From positions 89,816 through 130,581 of the forward strand of contig WELB01000197.1 in assembly GCA_009602725.1 (NCBI GenBank): 40,766 nucleotides of DNA, given 5' to 3'. Origin of the DNA: Spirogloea muscicola (taxonomy: Eukaryota; Streptophyta; Zygnematophyceae; Spirogloeales; Spirogloeaceae). Below, one piece after another: positions 10,524 to 21,365 of this stretch. The notes beneath the pieces were generated by a model. That model made no database searches and was not told where the DNA came from. It was given only the letters and a program-made list of their open reading frames with translations. Position 1 is the stretch's first letter. Every line of letters starts with the position of its first letter. The position numbers and the translations under genes were made by a program.

Positions 10524-11676
10524 GCATTTGTGACTGACATTGGCGTTCTGTGATGTAGAAGCTTCCACTCATTCTTTCAAATTTTCCACCAATTTGTGGA
10601 TGCATCATTGATGACCCTGGCATCTGCCGACATTTTGAGCTTCGTTGAGTACTAGCTTTAGTACCAAGATAAACTTCTCAGCACAGGTACTGGTTCTTCT
10701 GGGCAAATCCATAGAGTCACCATATCATGACACAGAAGGACTTTGGGATAAGTAAGTTAAGGATCTATCCAAACAAATCAATGTGTAAAAGTGTAGATGT
10801 ATCTGCTGACCTCTGCACCAACATCAGAACCTCTCAGCTATCACTTAGGCACTCTATACCTCAGCAGATACACAAATCAGTGCTGAACGAGGAGGAGCTC
10901 TAAGAGAGATAGTTACATATGTACAAATCACAAACCACTGGCATCTCCAGCATACCTGGTTGTTGTGAAATGTATGCTACTATATGCGCTGTAATTGTGC
11001 TGTATTGTGTCCTCCTGCAGTGGCAGCTCCATCTGCTGCAACTCCTCATCGCCCAGTATGAAGCCGACCTAACAAACGGTTATCCCAGGTAATACTCAAC
11101 AACCTGACCTGCTCACTGTGAAACACAGAAAGCTGGAATACTATGTCAATAGGAGCATTGCAGAGGCATGCAAAGCAACAGCATCTCAACTAGACACCAA
11201 TGATCTGTGTTGTCATAGCCTTGCCCGCTTACTTTATACAGACTGATCATGCAGACAGTCACTTGAAAAACGCTTGCCTTCAGAGCGATGCTTGCCTTCA
11301 GAGCCGTGATACAGAGGCTCCCATGAGAGAGGTCCAGTTTTCATAGCAAATAATTACCAGTGCTGTTAAAGTGCCTGCCAGTAAGCAACAAGAAGGTCGT
11401 CACCACGCAGCCCAATATGGAGCATATCATGCCATCTGTATTTCAACTACCCTTGCAATAAGCTGGAAGAACTTGAGAAATGCAGTCCTCATGCCTGTCA
11501 CTCTAACATGCATGCACTTTCACACAGTCATGGACAACACTTTGTGTTTATGTCCTAAGTCGGACATCATACCTGTTGCATCTCGTCAGCCAAGTCGACT
11601 CTTGTGGCAGGCATGCCTTGCTGGGCCACTATGCACAATGAAGACAGAAAATTTACTACATTCAACATTCACATCC
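10524..11676. other. Intergenic region between convergent genes
   Basis: This region holds the 3' flanks of the coiled-coil gene (plus) and the PPR-SMR gene (minus). TGTAA motifs, the usual green-algal polyadenylation signal, occur on the plus strand at 10784-10788 and 10990-10994. A short direct repeat GATGCTTGCCTTCAGAGC-like unit lies at about 11273-11305. No open frame here is convincing. Confidence 0.5.
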
Positions 11677-14600
11677 TCAATGCTCTTCGTAAGGCAGCTC
11701 CCCTTTTGGCCTCGGATGTGGGCTGTCAGCAAGGACAAGCAGGCCCTGGGTCTTGGGAGCCTGGAGCCAGGCCTTGACGGCGTCACCGGAGCTGGCCAAG
11801 GAGCCAGAGTTGGCGGCCATCTCCGCAAACGGGCTGCTCATGGCCCTCAACTCGGTCTCAACTGCGGCCTTAACTTGCGAGTCCCCTGTCTTGCTGTGCT
11901 TACCCCACCCCGTGATCACACGCACTTGGTCAGGAGTAGCCTCTGTCCACTGCACACGTACACATGCAGAGTTGGCTTGGTTAACTTCATATCACATGTC
12001 AGCTCAAATAACGCCGCAGTGGTGATTGACTGCATCAACAGCCACATGTCTGACCAGCGAAATAAAAAATGGAAAAGTGCCCATTACAAATGCAAAATAT
12101 GTAGAAGCTAACATTGTAGCTCACCTGCCAACCAGCCTGCAGCTCTTCAAGCCAAGCATGAAGGAGAGACAAGGAAGCCCCCACAGAGAGGTCGTGCAGG
12201 TCCAACGACCACTCGCTGCTGGAGTATGACAGCTGCTTCTCTGGGTAGATCGCATGAGCTCTAGCAGCCGCAAGCACTCGTGCAGCCCTGCCCTTCTGCC
12301 CAAAGCTCCAGAGCCCATCAAGGAGAGCATTGTAGAAGGAGAGCCGCGGCGCCCACGGCTGCATGTGCACAGTCTCCAGCATCCTTGCCGCGTTTTCCCA
12401 GAGGCCCTTCTCGCCAGATGAGCCAATCATCAGGCGGCAGATGGCAAGCTCAAACTCGCTGCCGCTGTGCTGCAGGCAGTAGAGCAGAGTAAGTGCCTCA
12501 TCCCACAGCGTGCACCGGCTGCACGCTGCGAGGAGCGCTGCGTATGTGATCAAGTTGGGCCGGCAGTTGCAGAGTCGCATCTGCTCAAAAACGTGGGCTG
12601 CTTCCTTGTAGAGACTGCTCTTCCCATAAGCATCCAGAAGAGCAGAGAAAGTGTAGACGTTGGGGTCGCAGCCCCTTCCCTGCATTTCTTGGAAGATCAC
12701 TTCGGCCCTCTGATGCAGGCCGAATTTGCCGCAGGAGTCAATGAGAGCGAGATATGTGACTTGGTTTGGCTCAATGCCGTGTGCTAGCATGTCTTGGAAG
12801 AGCGTGTCAGCTTTGTCATGCAGACCCACCTGAGCACTCACTGAATGTCTTAGTGCCATATACTAATAACAGTGTAAATGAATTGAGATCTGAAGGATAT
12901 TTCTGCTCATGAAATGAGCTCATGCCCAGAAAGCTAGCATGACCTTAATAGCAAGCCGTTCAAGTGCTCCAGTATGCCAGTGCAACCCCAGGCTTCAACT
13001 TACCTTGCCATAAGCTGCAATCAACGCAGTATATGTCAGCACATCCCGATGGATGCCCTCAGCCTGCATGCTCAGGAATGTGGCTTCCGCCCTCTCATGG
13101 AGCCCTCCTTTGCCATACGCATCTATCAAAGCAGTATAAGTGATTGTGTCACATGACATGCCATAAACGTTCATCTCCTTGGCGAGCGTCTCGGCTTGCT
13201 GATAGAGACCCAGTTTGCCACAGGCATCAATGATTGTGTTGTAGGTCACCTGAATGCTCAACAAGGAGACAGAATTGTGAGATTGGGTCGTCCTATCAGG
13301 AATGCCTGACATACCCACACGCCCCATCAGTAGCCACCCTGGCAAGAGACACACCTCACACACACTCCTCTACAAGCTCAGCATCTCCTCTTAGCATCAA
13401 TCTTCCTGTCGCTTGTTCCTGATTAGAGGTGGATGGTGTCCACCAGGAAACAAGTCAGACTGCCTGGACTCTGAAGTTGCTGACATAGACTCACCACATT
13501 AGGCTGCACTTCTTCGTCGAGGCGCCCACTCCGCATATCATGGAGGACATTAACAGCAGCCTCCACTTGGCCCTCCCGGCAAAGCGAGTCGATGAGGACG
13601 TTATATGTCACCACATTAGGCTGGCAGTCTGGGCCAAGTCCATTTCTCTCCTTGCGCATGTCGAAGAAGACTTCAATAGCAGCATCATAAAGTTGTCCTT
13701 TGCAAAGAGCACCTATGAGGGCGTTGCAAGTGACCTGGATGATATGCAAGGCGTCTATTATACAAAACATAATCCAAATTACCAGAGCCTACTAGAGCCT
13801 GAACTCTGAAATTGAACCCTGACCTTCAACACTGAATGCATGCTGACCTCTAGGCATAAGGCCTGTTGAGTATCTATAGCTGAGCAGCAATCCTGAGACT
13901 GGACCCAGATCCTAGACATTATGAAGTAGCTCTCAGGCAATCATGCAAGTGGACTTGAGAGCATGGCCAGCCTTGAGGGCTGGCCATGCTGCGGCGAACG
14001 CCGCTCGCTCGACCTAAAACAACATCTCTGAAGGCAGTGGGACTGTGTGCTGGAGACTGCAGACAAACATCTGGCCCGCTGGCTTGACCTGCACAAGTAT
14101 CACTTACAGTGTTGGGCCGGCAATCTGGCTCCTTCGAGCTCTTCATATGCTCAAAAACAGCAAGCGCATCATCAAACTTCCTCGCTCTCCCGTAAGCATT
14201 GATGAGCGCCGTGTATGTGTAGTGGTTGGGCTCACAACGCTCCAGGAGCATCTCCTGGAAGAGCAGGGTCGCAAGATCTGGCTGCCGCTCTCGCCCCAAG
14301 AAGCCAATCAAGCTAGTGTACAGCCTCGAGTTGTGGACATGCCAAGGCTGCTTCTTCATCCAGTGGAACAACTGCATGCATGCAGCAAAGGAGGTCCTTT
14401 CAGCGGGATGATTCATGGGCGAGTTGTGGTGCATTGTCCCGCTCAGACTTTATATGCAGCTACACATCAGACGTACTTGCTCATCAATTCTTCCTCAACA
14501 CAATCGCAGTTGCTGAATACCACAATGATACTCCGGCAATGTAGCAATAAATTCCAGTGGACAGGATTAGAATGTATCTGCGCTGCATCTTTACCCCCGC

Positions 14601-15436
14601 CAGGGCAGCGAGGTGAGGCAACCCACCTCCAGGGTGCGCCGCCAGTCGTGTCGCCGCTGGAGCTCGTTGAGCAGATCCACAATGTCATGGCGCGTGAGCT
14701 GGCCATGCAGCTCATCCAGCACCTCAGCAACGGTGCGCTTCACCGGCCATGGCTGCCGCAGCATGTCAAGGAAGACCTCGACTCTGGGGTTGTGGGAGGC
14801 TGGCCCAGCCAGAGCCGGCGTCCGGTGCCGGGCCTCTCTGGGCGCGTTCTCCCGCTTCAGGCCAGCCTTGGTCCCCGCCGCCGCGGCCCTCGGCCGGCCA
14901 TCAGTCCTCGGCCGTCCGGGCTTTGCCTCGGCGTCCAGCGCACTGAGTTGGGCGCTCCGGCTGTCCGCCACGCCTCTGTGGACGCTGGCGCTCCGGCTCT
15001 GGTCCTGCCCTCTTCGCCGGCTGTGAGCCAGCAAGCCCCTCGCCTCGGCAGCACCAAGGCCGACTCTCTCGCTGTCCTCCCCGACCGCCACTCTCGACTG
15101 CTTCTCCGAAAGGCCATCAAGTAGTGGGCCTCCGACGGGCATCCCGTCGTGCCCTGACGGCCGGCGCAGGGCCAGCCGCGGCGGCCTCGCGGCGGCCTTC
15201 CTGGAGGCCGCCACGGGCTTCTCCTCCGCAGGCTGTGTGGCCGCCTCGCAGCACTCGCCCTCGACCACCGGGGGCCCGTCGAAGCAGACGATCGATGGCC
15301 GCGGGCCGCCGCCATGAGACGGAGCTGCCGCTGCCCTGCGCAGCCTGCCGGCGGCTGCACCATGGACGGCGCCGGCCCACAGCGGGGCGGAGGTGCGAGG
15401 CGGTGCCAGGCAGCGCGCCGCCGCTTGCAGGCCCAT
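11677..15436 (-). CDS. Pentatricopeptide repeat protein with C-terminal SMR domain (PPR-SMR, GUN1/pTAC2-like)
   Basis: Six minus-strand exons (15436-14627, 14371-14108, 13734-13495, 13249-13004, 12829-12125, 11949-11677) are all joined by phase-0 GT-AG introns and give 845 residues. Residues 1 to about 200 are Ala/Arg/Pro-rich and start MGLQAAARCLAPPRTS, as expected of a plastid presequence. From about 270 (DWRRTLE-LFHWMKKQP) there follow about twelve 35-residue PPR units such as HYTYTALINAYGRARKFDDA and VTYNTIIDACGKLGLYQQAE. The C-terminus is an SMR (small MutS-related) domain with LDLHDLSVGAS and ITGWGKHSKTGDS, then the extension DAVKAWLQ seen in plant PPR-SMR proteins. Family members act in plastid RNA processing, nucleoid function or retrograde signalling. 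LDLH and TGWG, the motifs tied to SMR nuclease activity, are both intact. The exact ortholog is not determined. Confidence 0.95.
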
Positions 15437-15469
15437 GGCGCAGCCGCAGGCTGCTATAGGGCTCGCGCC

Positions 15470-15511
15470 AAACCCTAAGCCTCCAACCCTAAACCCTACA
15501 TCCTAACCCTA
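15470..15511 (-). promoter_or_regulatory. Telomere-type repeat cluster (telo-box-like) upstream of the PPR-SMR gene
   Basis: Four degenerate copies of AACCCTA lie 34-75 bp upstream of the PPR-SMR ATG; on the coding strand they read TTAGGG or TAGGGTT. In land plants such telo-boxes sit near transcription starts, often of translation or plastid-related genes. Here they may be a promoter element or 5'UTR. The alternative is an interstitial telomere scar. Confidence 0.55.
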
Positions 15512-15756
15512 GCCGCGAGCCCGCGGCGCCGAAGACCATCCTCCACCCTGTTGCCTGCACGCTGAGGCCACCGCCGCCGCCGCCCCGCCGCCGCCACGCA
15601 GCGTCCTGGCGCCAGTGGCAGCTGGAATTTAGATCCTGGCGGATCCCGCCGCAACCTGCACGGCGTCTCCGGAGCGGCTCCTGTTGCTTGCAGACGGCGG
15701 CTGTCCGTCGCAGCCGCAGGCAAGGCCGCCGGGGCGCACTAAGACAGGGAGGGGGA

Positions 15757-16090
15757 AAGTGGGGCGCGGCGCGTCTGAAATGAAAGGAAAAGAATGCGGC
15801 TGCAGATAGAATCGGCTGTTAACCTGCCAGCCAGATGCATACAGGGTGTTCATGACGGAGCCAAAGGCTAGGCAGACAGGGCGCCCTCAGTACCCCCGTG
15901 TCAACAGTAGCAAAGTCAGCAGATGAGCTGAGGGGAGGGAGAGCAACCCCGCTGCTTGTTGAGGATAGGGGCTGGACAAGCGAGCCCAAAAAAGAATGAA
16001 CAAAGAACGAGAAGGGGGCCAGAGGAAGCCGCTGCGCAAGCCAGAGGCTGCTGCAAGGGCGCGACCAGCCCGGCGATGCAAAGCAATCGC
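15757..16090 (-). repeat. Longest copy of dispersed modular repeat T
   Basis: On the minus strand this copy runs from GCCGGGCTGGTCGCGCCCTT through GCAGCAGCCTCTGGCTTGCG, CAGCCCCTATCCTCAACAAG, TGACACGGGGGTACTGAGGG and CTTTGGCTCCGTCATGAACA to CAGCCGATTCTATCTGCAGC. Subsets of these modules occur in the same order at 32745-32950 and, partly, at 27362-27505, 29499-29590, 16690-16815, 22318-22400 and 3199-3240. There is no coding capacity. It is a candidate SINE, MITE or derivative of a larger element. Confidence 0.75.
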
Positions 16091-16689
16091 CTGGCACCGC
16101 TGTAGGCACATAGATTAACGCATTCGGTAGCAGGAAACACAACCCGAAGGCACCGAGCCACCGGGAATGGCTGCACCCTGTTCCGGCGCCGCTGGTCAGC
16201 TCGAGAGGCCAGCAGCGAAAGTTAACGAGGACCACCGACCCCCGTCACACCCATGGATGTCCATGGCCAGGGGTTAAAAGGTATCACCCGCCGGGTGGTC
16301 CTTGTACTTGTGCAACTTCTGGGTTTAGGGTGAAATGGGTGGGAGGCCAAAACCAAGCCAGTACACTGGGTAAGGTGGACAAGACAACTCTGTCAGGGCA
16401 ACACAGCGACGAGTACAACAGCAGGGGGACTCGAGAACTCTGCTCATTCCTCGGCTTACGATTTGTTGCCTGAAAAGACTGATCGTTGTTTACGGAGGCG
16501 GGCATCTCAGGTGGCTTCTCGCCGCGGCGATGCAGCCTAGTTTGTCATGGGGAGCGAGAAGCGCTTGTTAGCATTGACAAGGGGCTTTTTCCGCCAATCA
16601 CGGTCTCGGCTCGTCAATCTGATTGTTACGGAGGCGCACCTAGGTGATTGTTACGGAGGCTTCGACCCACCTTGCTGGCCAGGCTGTGG

Positions 16690-16815
16690 GTAGAGCAGCA
16701 CTACTCCGACTGCCCCCCCTGCTGCTAATCTTGCCTAGCCTGTGGTTCCGTCATGAACACCTGTATGCATCTGGCTGGCTTTCACAGCCGCTCGTTTGAT
16801 ATCAGCTATTACCTC
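16690..16815 (+). repeat. Diverged copy of dispersed repeat T
   Basis: The segment TTGCCTAGCCTGTGGTTCCG, TCATGAACACCTGTATGCAT, CTGGCTGGCTTTCACAGCCG matches the distal part of the 15.76-16.09 kb element in inverted orientation to it. The two copies lie about 600 bp apart, so together they form a large imperfect inverted repeat. Confidence 0.65.
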
Positions 16816-17159
16816 CTACCAGCCGCAACCGACCACTTTGGTTGCATATGTGCTCGTATCCATGCCTACTCGAGCAATCTGCTACTCTATTCTAGGGTAC
16901 ACAGTGTGAGAATGAGCTTCTCTTTGACATGCGCTTGCCAGCAGCAATCTGTCGTTCTTGCGCCACGGTGTGTCAGCCACTTGGCAGCGAGCTCAGGGCT
17001 CATGGTTTGCACCGGAGAGCAGGACAACTACTAGTAGGTGACAGCAGGGCCTGATAAGTCCTGTCGGGCAGTGCATCTAACAGGCAGTTGCTGTACACCT
17101 GTATATATCCTTGTCTTTAGACTTGGCCCCTCAGAAGAGGAAGAATTAGCTCTCCCAAT

Positions 17160-17310
17160 ATATGGCTATGGCTGCGAGAGGCCAGCCCAAAGGAATGTAC
17201 TCAGGCCATCCATCACTCAGAATTTATTTCCTACCAAGCAATTTTGGTGCTCATGCCAACCCGAAACCCTGAGGCCGTTCAATTCCCAAACTCTAGCTAG
17301 AGGATAGAGA
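17160..17310 (-). repeat. Repeat R2 core and fragment of repeat T
   Basis: GGCTGCGAGAGGCCAGCCCA at about 17171-17190 is a copy of the R2 core. GAGGATAGAGACTGGATGAG at about 17301 is a diverged version of the GAGGATAGGGGCTGG module of repeat T. Confidence 0.55.
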
Positions 17311-17844
17311 CTGGATGAGCGCTTGTGAGATGTTTCGTCTTCTTTGTAAGCTGAAGCTAAGGATCTCAGCTTGCCAGACGCTTCAAGCCACTGGATAAAT
17401 TGCAGTACTACTGCTTGGCTGACCCCCACAGCTGCAAGTCAATCTCGGACAGTCACTTCCCTGAAATGCAGCGGCTGACTGTTTGACTCGGGCAGCGGCT
17501 ACTGTTTGACTCAGGCCCCTAGACGTTGGTGGTTCCTGCACCTGTGCCACGCTCCAAGTACAACAGACCAAACAACACCAACTGAACCACCTCTTTTCCA
17601 GCAGCTAGGAACTTTCCAAGGACACACGCGCACCTGACCTCGCGTCTCTAGAGACCGACTGCCTTGCTCTCATCAGAAGACAAAGAAACTGAAATCCATA
17701 ACTCAGAGATGCAACAGAGCACTGGCACTCCTGGCGAGCTAATAGCTCGAGGAAGCTCCTTGACAAGCTCAACGGGTGGACTGCATATGACTTATCGGAT
17801 AGCAGCAGATTGTCATTTCATCCACACTCCAACCTCCGCCACCT

Positions 17845-17849
17845 TTACA
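17845..17849 (-). other. Putative polyadenylation signal TGTAA (minus strand)
   Basis: TGTAA reads on the minus strand about 120 nt downstream of the riboflavin synthase stop codon. This spacing is normal for the green-algal signal. A five-base motif is weak evidence on its own. Confidence 0.4.
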
Positions 17850-17969
17850 TTGAGCAAAATTGTACGTACAATGTTCCATGGGATGTATGTGCTCTCCTCT
17901 CTAAGAAAGTAATAGGGGCCTCCCCCATGCAACCTCTTTAAGCGTACACTTCATATGACGCGTGAAAGC

Positions 17970-20873
17970 TCAAGAACGGGAACCCCAATCTCCCACCTTG
18001 GTGGCTGATGTGCTCACAGGAAGTGTATCCATGGAGCGATACCCTTGCATCATCCTCTCGACGTACTTGCCAACTATATCGACCTCTGTTTGAGATGCAA
18101 CACAGGAACAGCTGGGAGCTTGTCTCATGCAGCAGTACTTCTATGCCGCCAAGCTGGACATTTTGGACATTCCCAACAAGAAATAGAGACTTTGGATGAT
18201 CACAAAGCAAGTACGTAGATCCATTGCAACTCTCATGTGTGCAGGCAACTTACCAATGTTGACCTTGGCACCAACCTCTTTGGTAGGTATGACAATCTTC
18301 TGTTGGGTATATGCCACCAGCATGAAGCTGAAGCTACTGATCTGTCAACACCGCATCTGCAGAACATGAGAAGCTATGAAGAGAGTACTATCTCAGTTAG
18401 ACGAAGCTAGTGAACAACTGCGGATGACAATTTACGGATGGCCAATAGACAGAATAATAATTACAGTGACACAGTACGTCCTGCATGGTCGAGGCATTGC
18501 TGACTACGCGACATATCATCCTGATGACTTGTCATGGATAGTCAGAGTCCTCCACCATGTGCTGAAGGATGCATGCTTAGGACACGATGGCAGGACTTAT
18601 GAGGAATCCTTCACACCAAACGCTACTCAAGAGCTTCAAACCATGAAGCTTCCTATGCAACATGCCAAGCTTATATATCTGCTTCTCACCTCGTCCATCA
18701 CATGGACAACCGTCAAACTGGTCCCATCAATAGCAACATAACCCTGCTTACAACAGCGCGGACAAAGTATGTATCGTCAGAACTACGTTCGGAGAGCACG
18801 CAAGCACACAAGACCCAGCCCATTGAGCTTGGCAGATAATGTGTGGACTGTAATCTGTCTCTACTACCGCTGATTACAGACTCATGCCTATTTCATGTCA
18901 TGTCATGTCAAGCCAGGGGCTGACCTTGGGAACAATGTAGCGGAGTAACTGAGGACTAGTTTCTACTGTGACCCAGAGGGAATCTCCTTCCACCCGGAAA
19001 TCTGAGATGGTGCCAGTCCCATCCACGTGGCCCTAATGCGATGAATCGTTGTCAGATATTAAATGCATGCTCCAGGTCATAGGATGATTTGAAGGCACGC
19101 TTGATAGTTTGCGCTGTTAGTTTTTCTGGATAAGCTAAATGTGAAGAGGAAGAAAACAAAAAGGAAACACCGATAAGAACACAAGATAACACTAATGTGG
19201 CAGCAGGCAAAGAGATTGATTTACCTGCACAAAATGGCCACCCATCCGCGAGTTTGGCTGGAGAGACCGTTCCAGGTTCACCTTTGATCCAGGTGACAGC
19301 TCACTCAAAGATGTCTTTCTCAGAGTTTTGGGCGATAGGCCTGTGCCAAAGTATCCGATGTTTTCACGCAGGGACTTGAGGTTGCAGAGGGCAGCGAGTC
19401 TGTGGACAGTGACTTGTCATGTATGGCCTATAAAGTCCATGCCCTGATCTTGAAGAACAATATCATAGAGATTTGCATGCATCTTCTCTGCACAACTAAT
19501 GCCTGACAGAAACGAAAGTCAAGGCTAAGGTCTCACCTACTGTGAATTGCTGACTGTCAAATTCTGTTACAGTCAAGCAAGTGCCATTGATGGCAAGGCT
19601 GTCTCCAAGCTGTCAACAGAGGAGAAGGCTGCATTACTAGATCTGCCAGACTACGTGATTTCTTTCTGTGGCAAATCGTCATCATGAATTGTACATCACT
19701 CTGCATCGGCCGTTGATGATAAGACATTCATGTCAAAAAGTTAGCAACCGGCATATGTCGTTATAATGGTAGTTGTCAAAGTACCTTGACATCTGTAAGA
19801 ACATCACTAGCTTTTACTGTCAGCTGCCAGCCACCATCTACTTCGACCAGCTCGTTAACAGTCCCCATCTCCTCAACTATGCCTGGCAGATAGCCAGGCT
19901 CCTGTAGGGGCTGAGTTGCCGCTGCTGCTTGTCAGCTGCACCATTACCACATCTGAAAGTGCATACTATCTAGTGAAAGTACATACGATCCAACCCAATA
20001 TAATCGAGCAAGATACACAAGCAGTTGCTTTTATTGAGATCCTGTCTGGGCCATAATGCAAGCACCTTGTGAAGATGAAGCTCACCAGTGAATAGTGCCC
20101 TAACTCCCAAGCCTTGAGCTCCGCCAGAGTATGCACAAGGCCCAGCACTGTGAAGCTTTACCAGACCCCAAGCGCCCTTCCTGAAGCTGCTGCTAACCCC
20201 TGACAGATGTGCTCCCTCGTCCAGCCCCTTCTTGTTCTGTCTGTCCAGTGGTCACAAATCTCCTCAGTATTCAGCTCCATCACAGCAGATTCCACATGCA
20301 GGATGGAATGTGTGGGAATAATCTAAGATGCATTGAGGAGTTGATGGCGCCTTTGCTTCTATTGCAGTGACGTGCTTCTCACTTTGCAATTCACCTCATG
20401 AGCTTGACCCCAAAAGCTGGTGAGTGTCCATTGCCTGAAGAGTCCACATAGATGAACACACGATGTCAGTCCAGTGACGTCAAAAAGGTGTGAAATTAGC
20501 GAGCTGCTCCGCAACTGCAACTGGCACAACTGGATGAGTTGCTCAGCCAGTGCAGCCATATACTAAGACATTATCAGCTCACTTAGACGCTGAATGGCCT
20601 GCTTGCAATCTCTTACCCAGCTTCGCGTGGTACAAAAAGGACTTGCTGCGCTAGCTAGCTGTGTCTTTAGGCAAGTTCCTACAACTTGCAGGCATACCAG
20701 GGCACCTTACTAGTGAGCAGAAGAGCTTCACATGGGGGCTGCCGGGGGAGGCAAGGAGCCGGTCGAGCTCGGCACACGGCCTTCCGAGGCGGAGGCTGGA
20801 GTGCCAGTCGGTGCGCGCCGGCGAGGCGGCTGGCAAGGCAGCGCGGGCCCGCCGGCGCCGCCGCTGCCGCCAT
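17970..20873 (-). CDS. Riboflavin synthase, plastid-targeted (8 exons)
   Basis: Converts two 6,7-dimethyl-8-ribityllumazine molecules to riboflavin plus the pyrimidinedione (EC 2.5.1.9), the last step of riboflavin synthesis. Minus-strand exons: 20873-20711, 19882-19785, 19609-19537, 19340-19225, 19032-18925, 18743-18690, 18341-18254, 18085-17970; phases agree throughout, giving about 271 residues. Residues 1-50 (MAAAAAPAGPRCLASRLAGA) look like a plastid transit peptide. Both lumazine-binding barrels are visible. The N-barrel has IVEEMGTV, GDSLAINGTCLTVTEFDS, GLSPKTLRKTSL and MGGHFVQ. The C-barrel has GHVDGTGTI, GYVAIDGTSLTVV, FSFMLVAYTQQ and DIVGKYVERM. The first intron (about 830 bp) is the weakest join: it gives LLTS-IVEE where the family has FTGIVEE. 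An acceptor 18 bases earlier would give LPGIVEE. The C-terminal 20 residues are not family-conserved. Confidence 0.95.
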
Positions 20874-21118
20874 GGCCAGCGGCGTGCCGCGCCGGTGACG
20901 ACGGCCCGGCCGCCGCGGCAATGCTCAGCTTCGGGGACGGCGCTTTTCCGCCCTCTAGCTCAAGCTTTGCATCAGAAAGAATCTCGTAGATTTGAAACAA
21001 TTGAACAATTTGCATCAGAAAGCTGGTCGTGCCTTAGCTGGTGGCACAGGAGGAAGCTTGTCGATTGGTATTGGAGCATCAGTTAGCGACCTCTACGTGC
21101 CCCAGACCTTGTCCATTT

Positions 21119-21300
21119 CTTTGGGCTGGCCTTTCCCAGCCACCAGTCAATCTGGCCGCGCTTCCTTTCTTTTGGACTGTGGCCTCTCACAGCCACCAGT
21201 CAATCTAGCCGCGCCTTCTCTATGTGCTGACTCGTGGTTACCGAGCGGGTCAGCTGCTATTCTATGTGCTGACTCGTGGTTACTGAGCGGGTAAGCTTAG
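21119..21300 (+). repeat. Two nested tandem duplications of repeat modules
   Basis: A unit containing CAGCCACCAGTCAATCTGGC is present at about 21124-21170 and again at 21178-21220. Directly after it, TCTATGTGCTGACTCGTGGT plus TACCGAGCGGGT is present at 21219-21250 and again at 21261-21292, a 42-bp period with one mismatch. The near identity of the second pair suggests a recent duplication. Confidence 0.8.
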
Positions 21301-21365
21301 TAGCAGGTGATGTCCATTTGTCAGTGTGCTTGCCTTTGTACTTAGCCACACAGGCCCTCCATCAC
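21297..21365 (+). repeat. Dispersed repeat R3 copy
   Basis: TAGCAGGTGATGTCCATTTG followed by TCAGTGTGCTTGCCTTTGTA matches 3285-3352 in direct orientation, and 7477-7560 inverted. It follows a CGAGCGGGTAAGCTTAG module that also appears at about 34808 in an intron. Confidence 0.7.

Larger units (their letters stand above)
15437..17969. other. Repeat-rich intergenic region
   Basis: No gene is recognised between the divergent-looking start of the PPR-SMR gene and the 3' end of riboflavin synthase. From about 15757 to 17310 it is mostly dispersed repeats, listed separately. It also has a short direct repeat GATTGTTACGGAGGC at 16619 and 16646 and a telomere-like GGGTTTAGGGTGAAA at about 16319. The stretch 17310-17840 shows nothing recognisable. 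Confidence 0.5.

Noticed and set aside
14045-15124. Plus-strand ORF of 359 codons
   Set aside because: It is the shadow of the PPR-SMR exons on the opposite strand; the minus frame has clear PPR repeats.
15757-16090. tRNA-derived SINE
   Set aside because: I could not find matching A and B boxes of RNA polymerase III or a poly(A)/simple-repeat tail in the copies, so no class is assigned.
18376-18741. Plus-strand ORF of 121 codons
   Set aside because: It is antisense to riboflavin synthase exon 6 (18690-18743) and its flanking introns.
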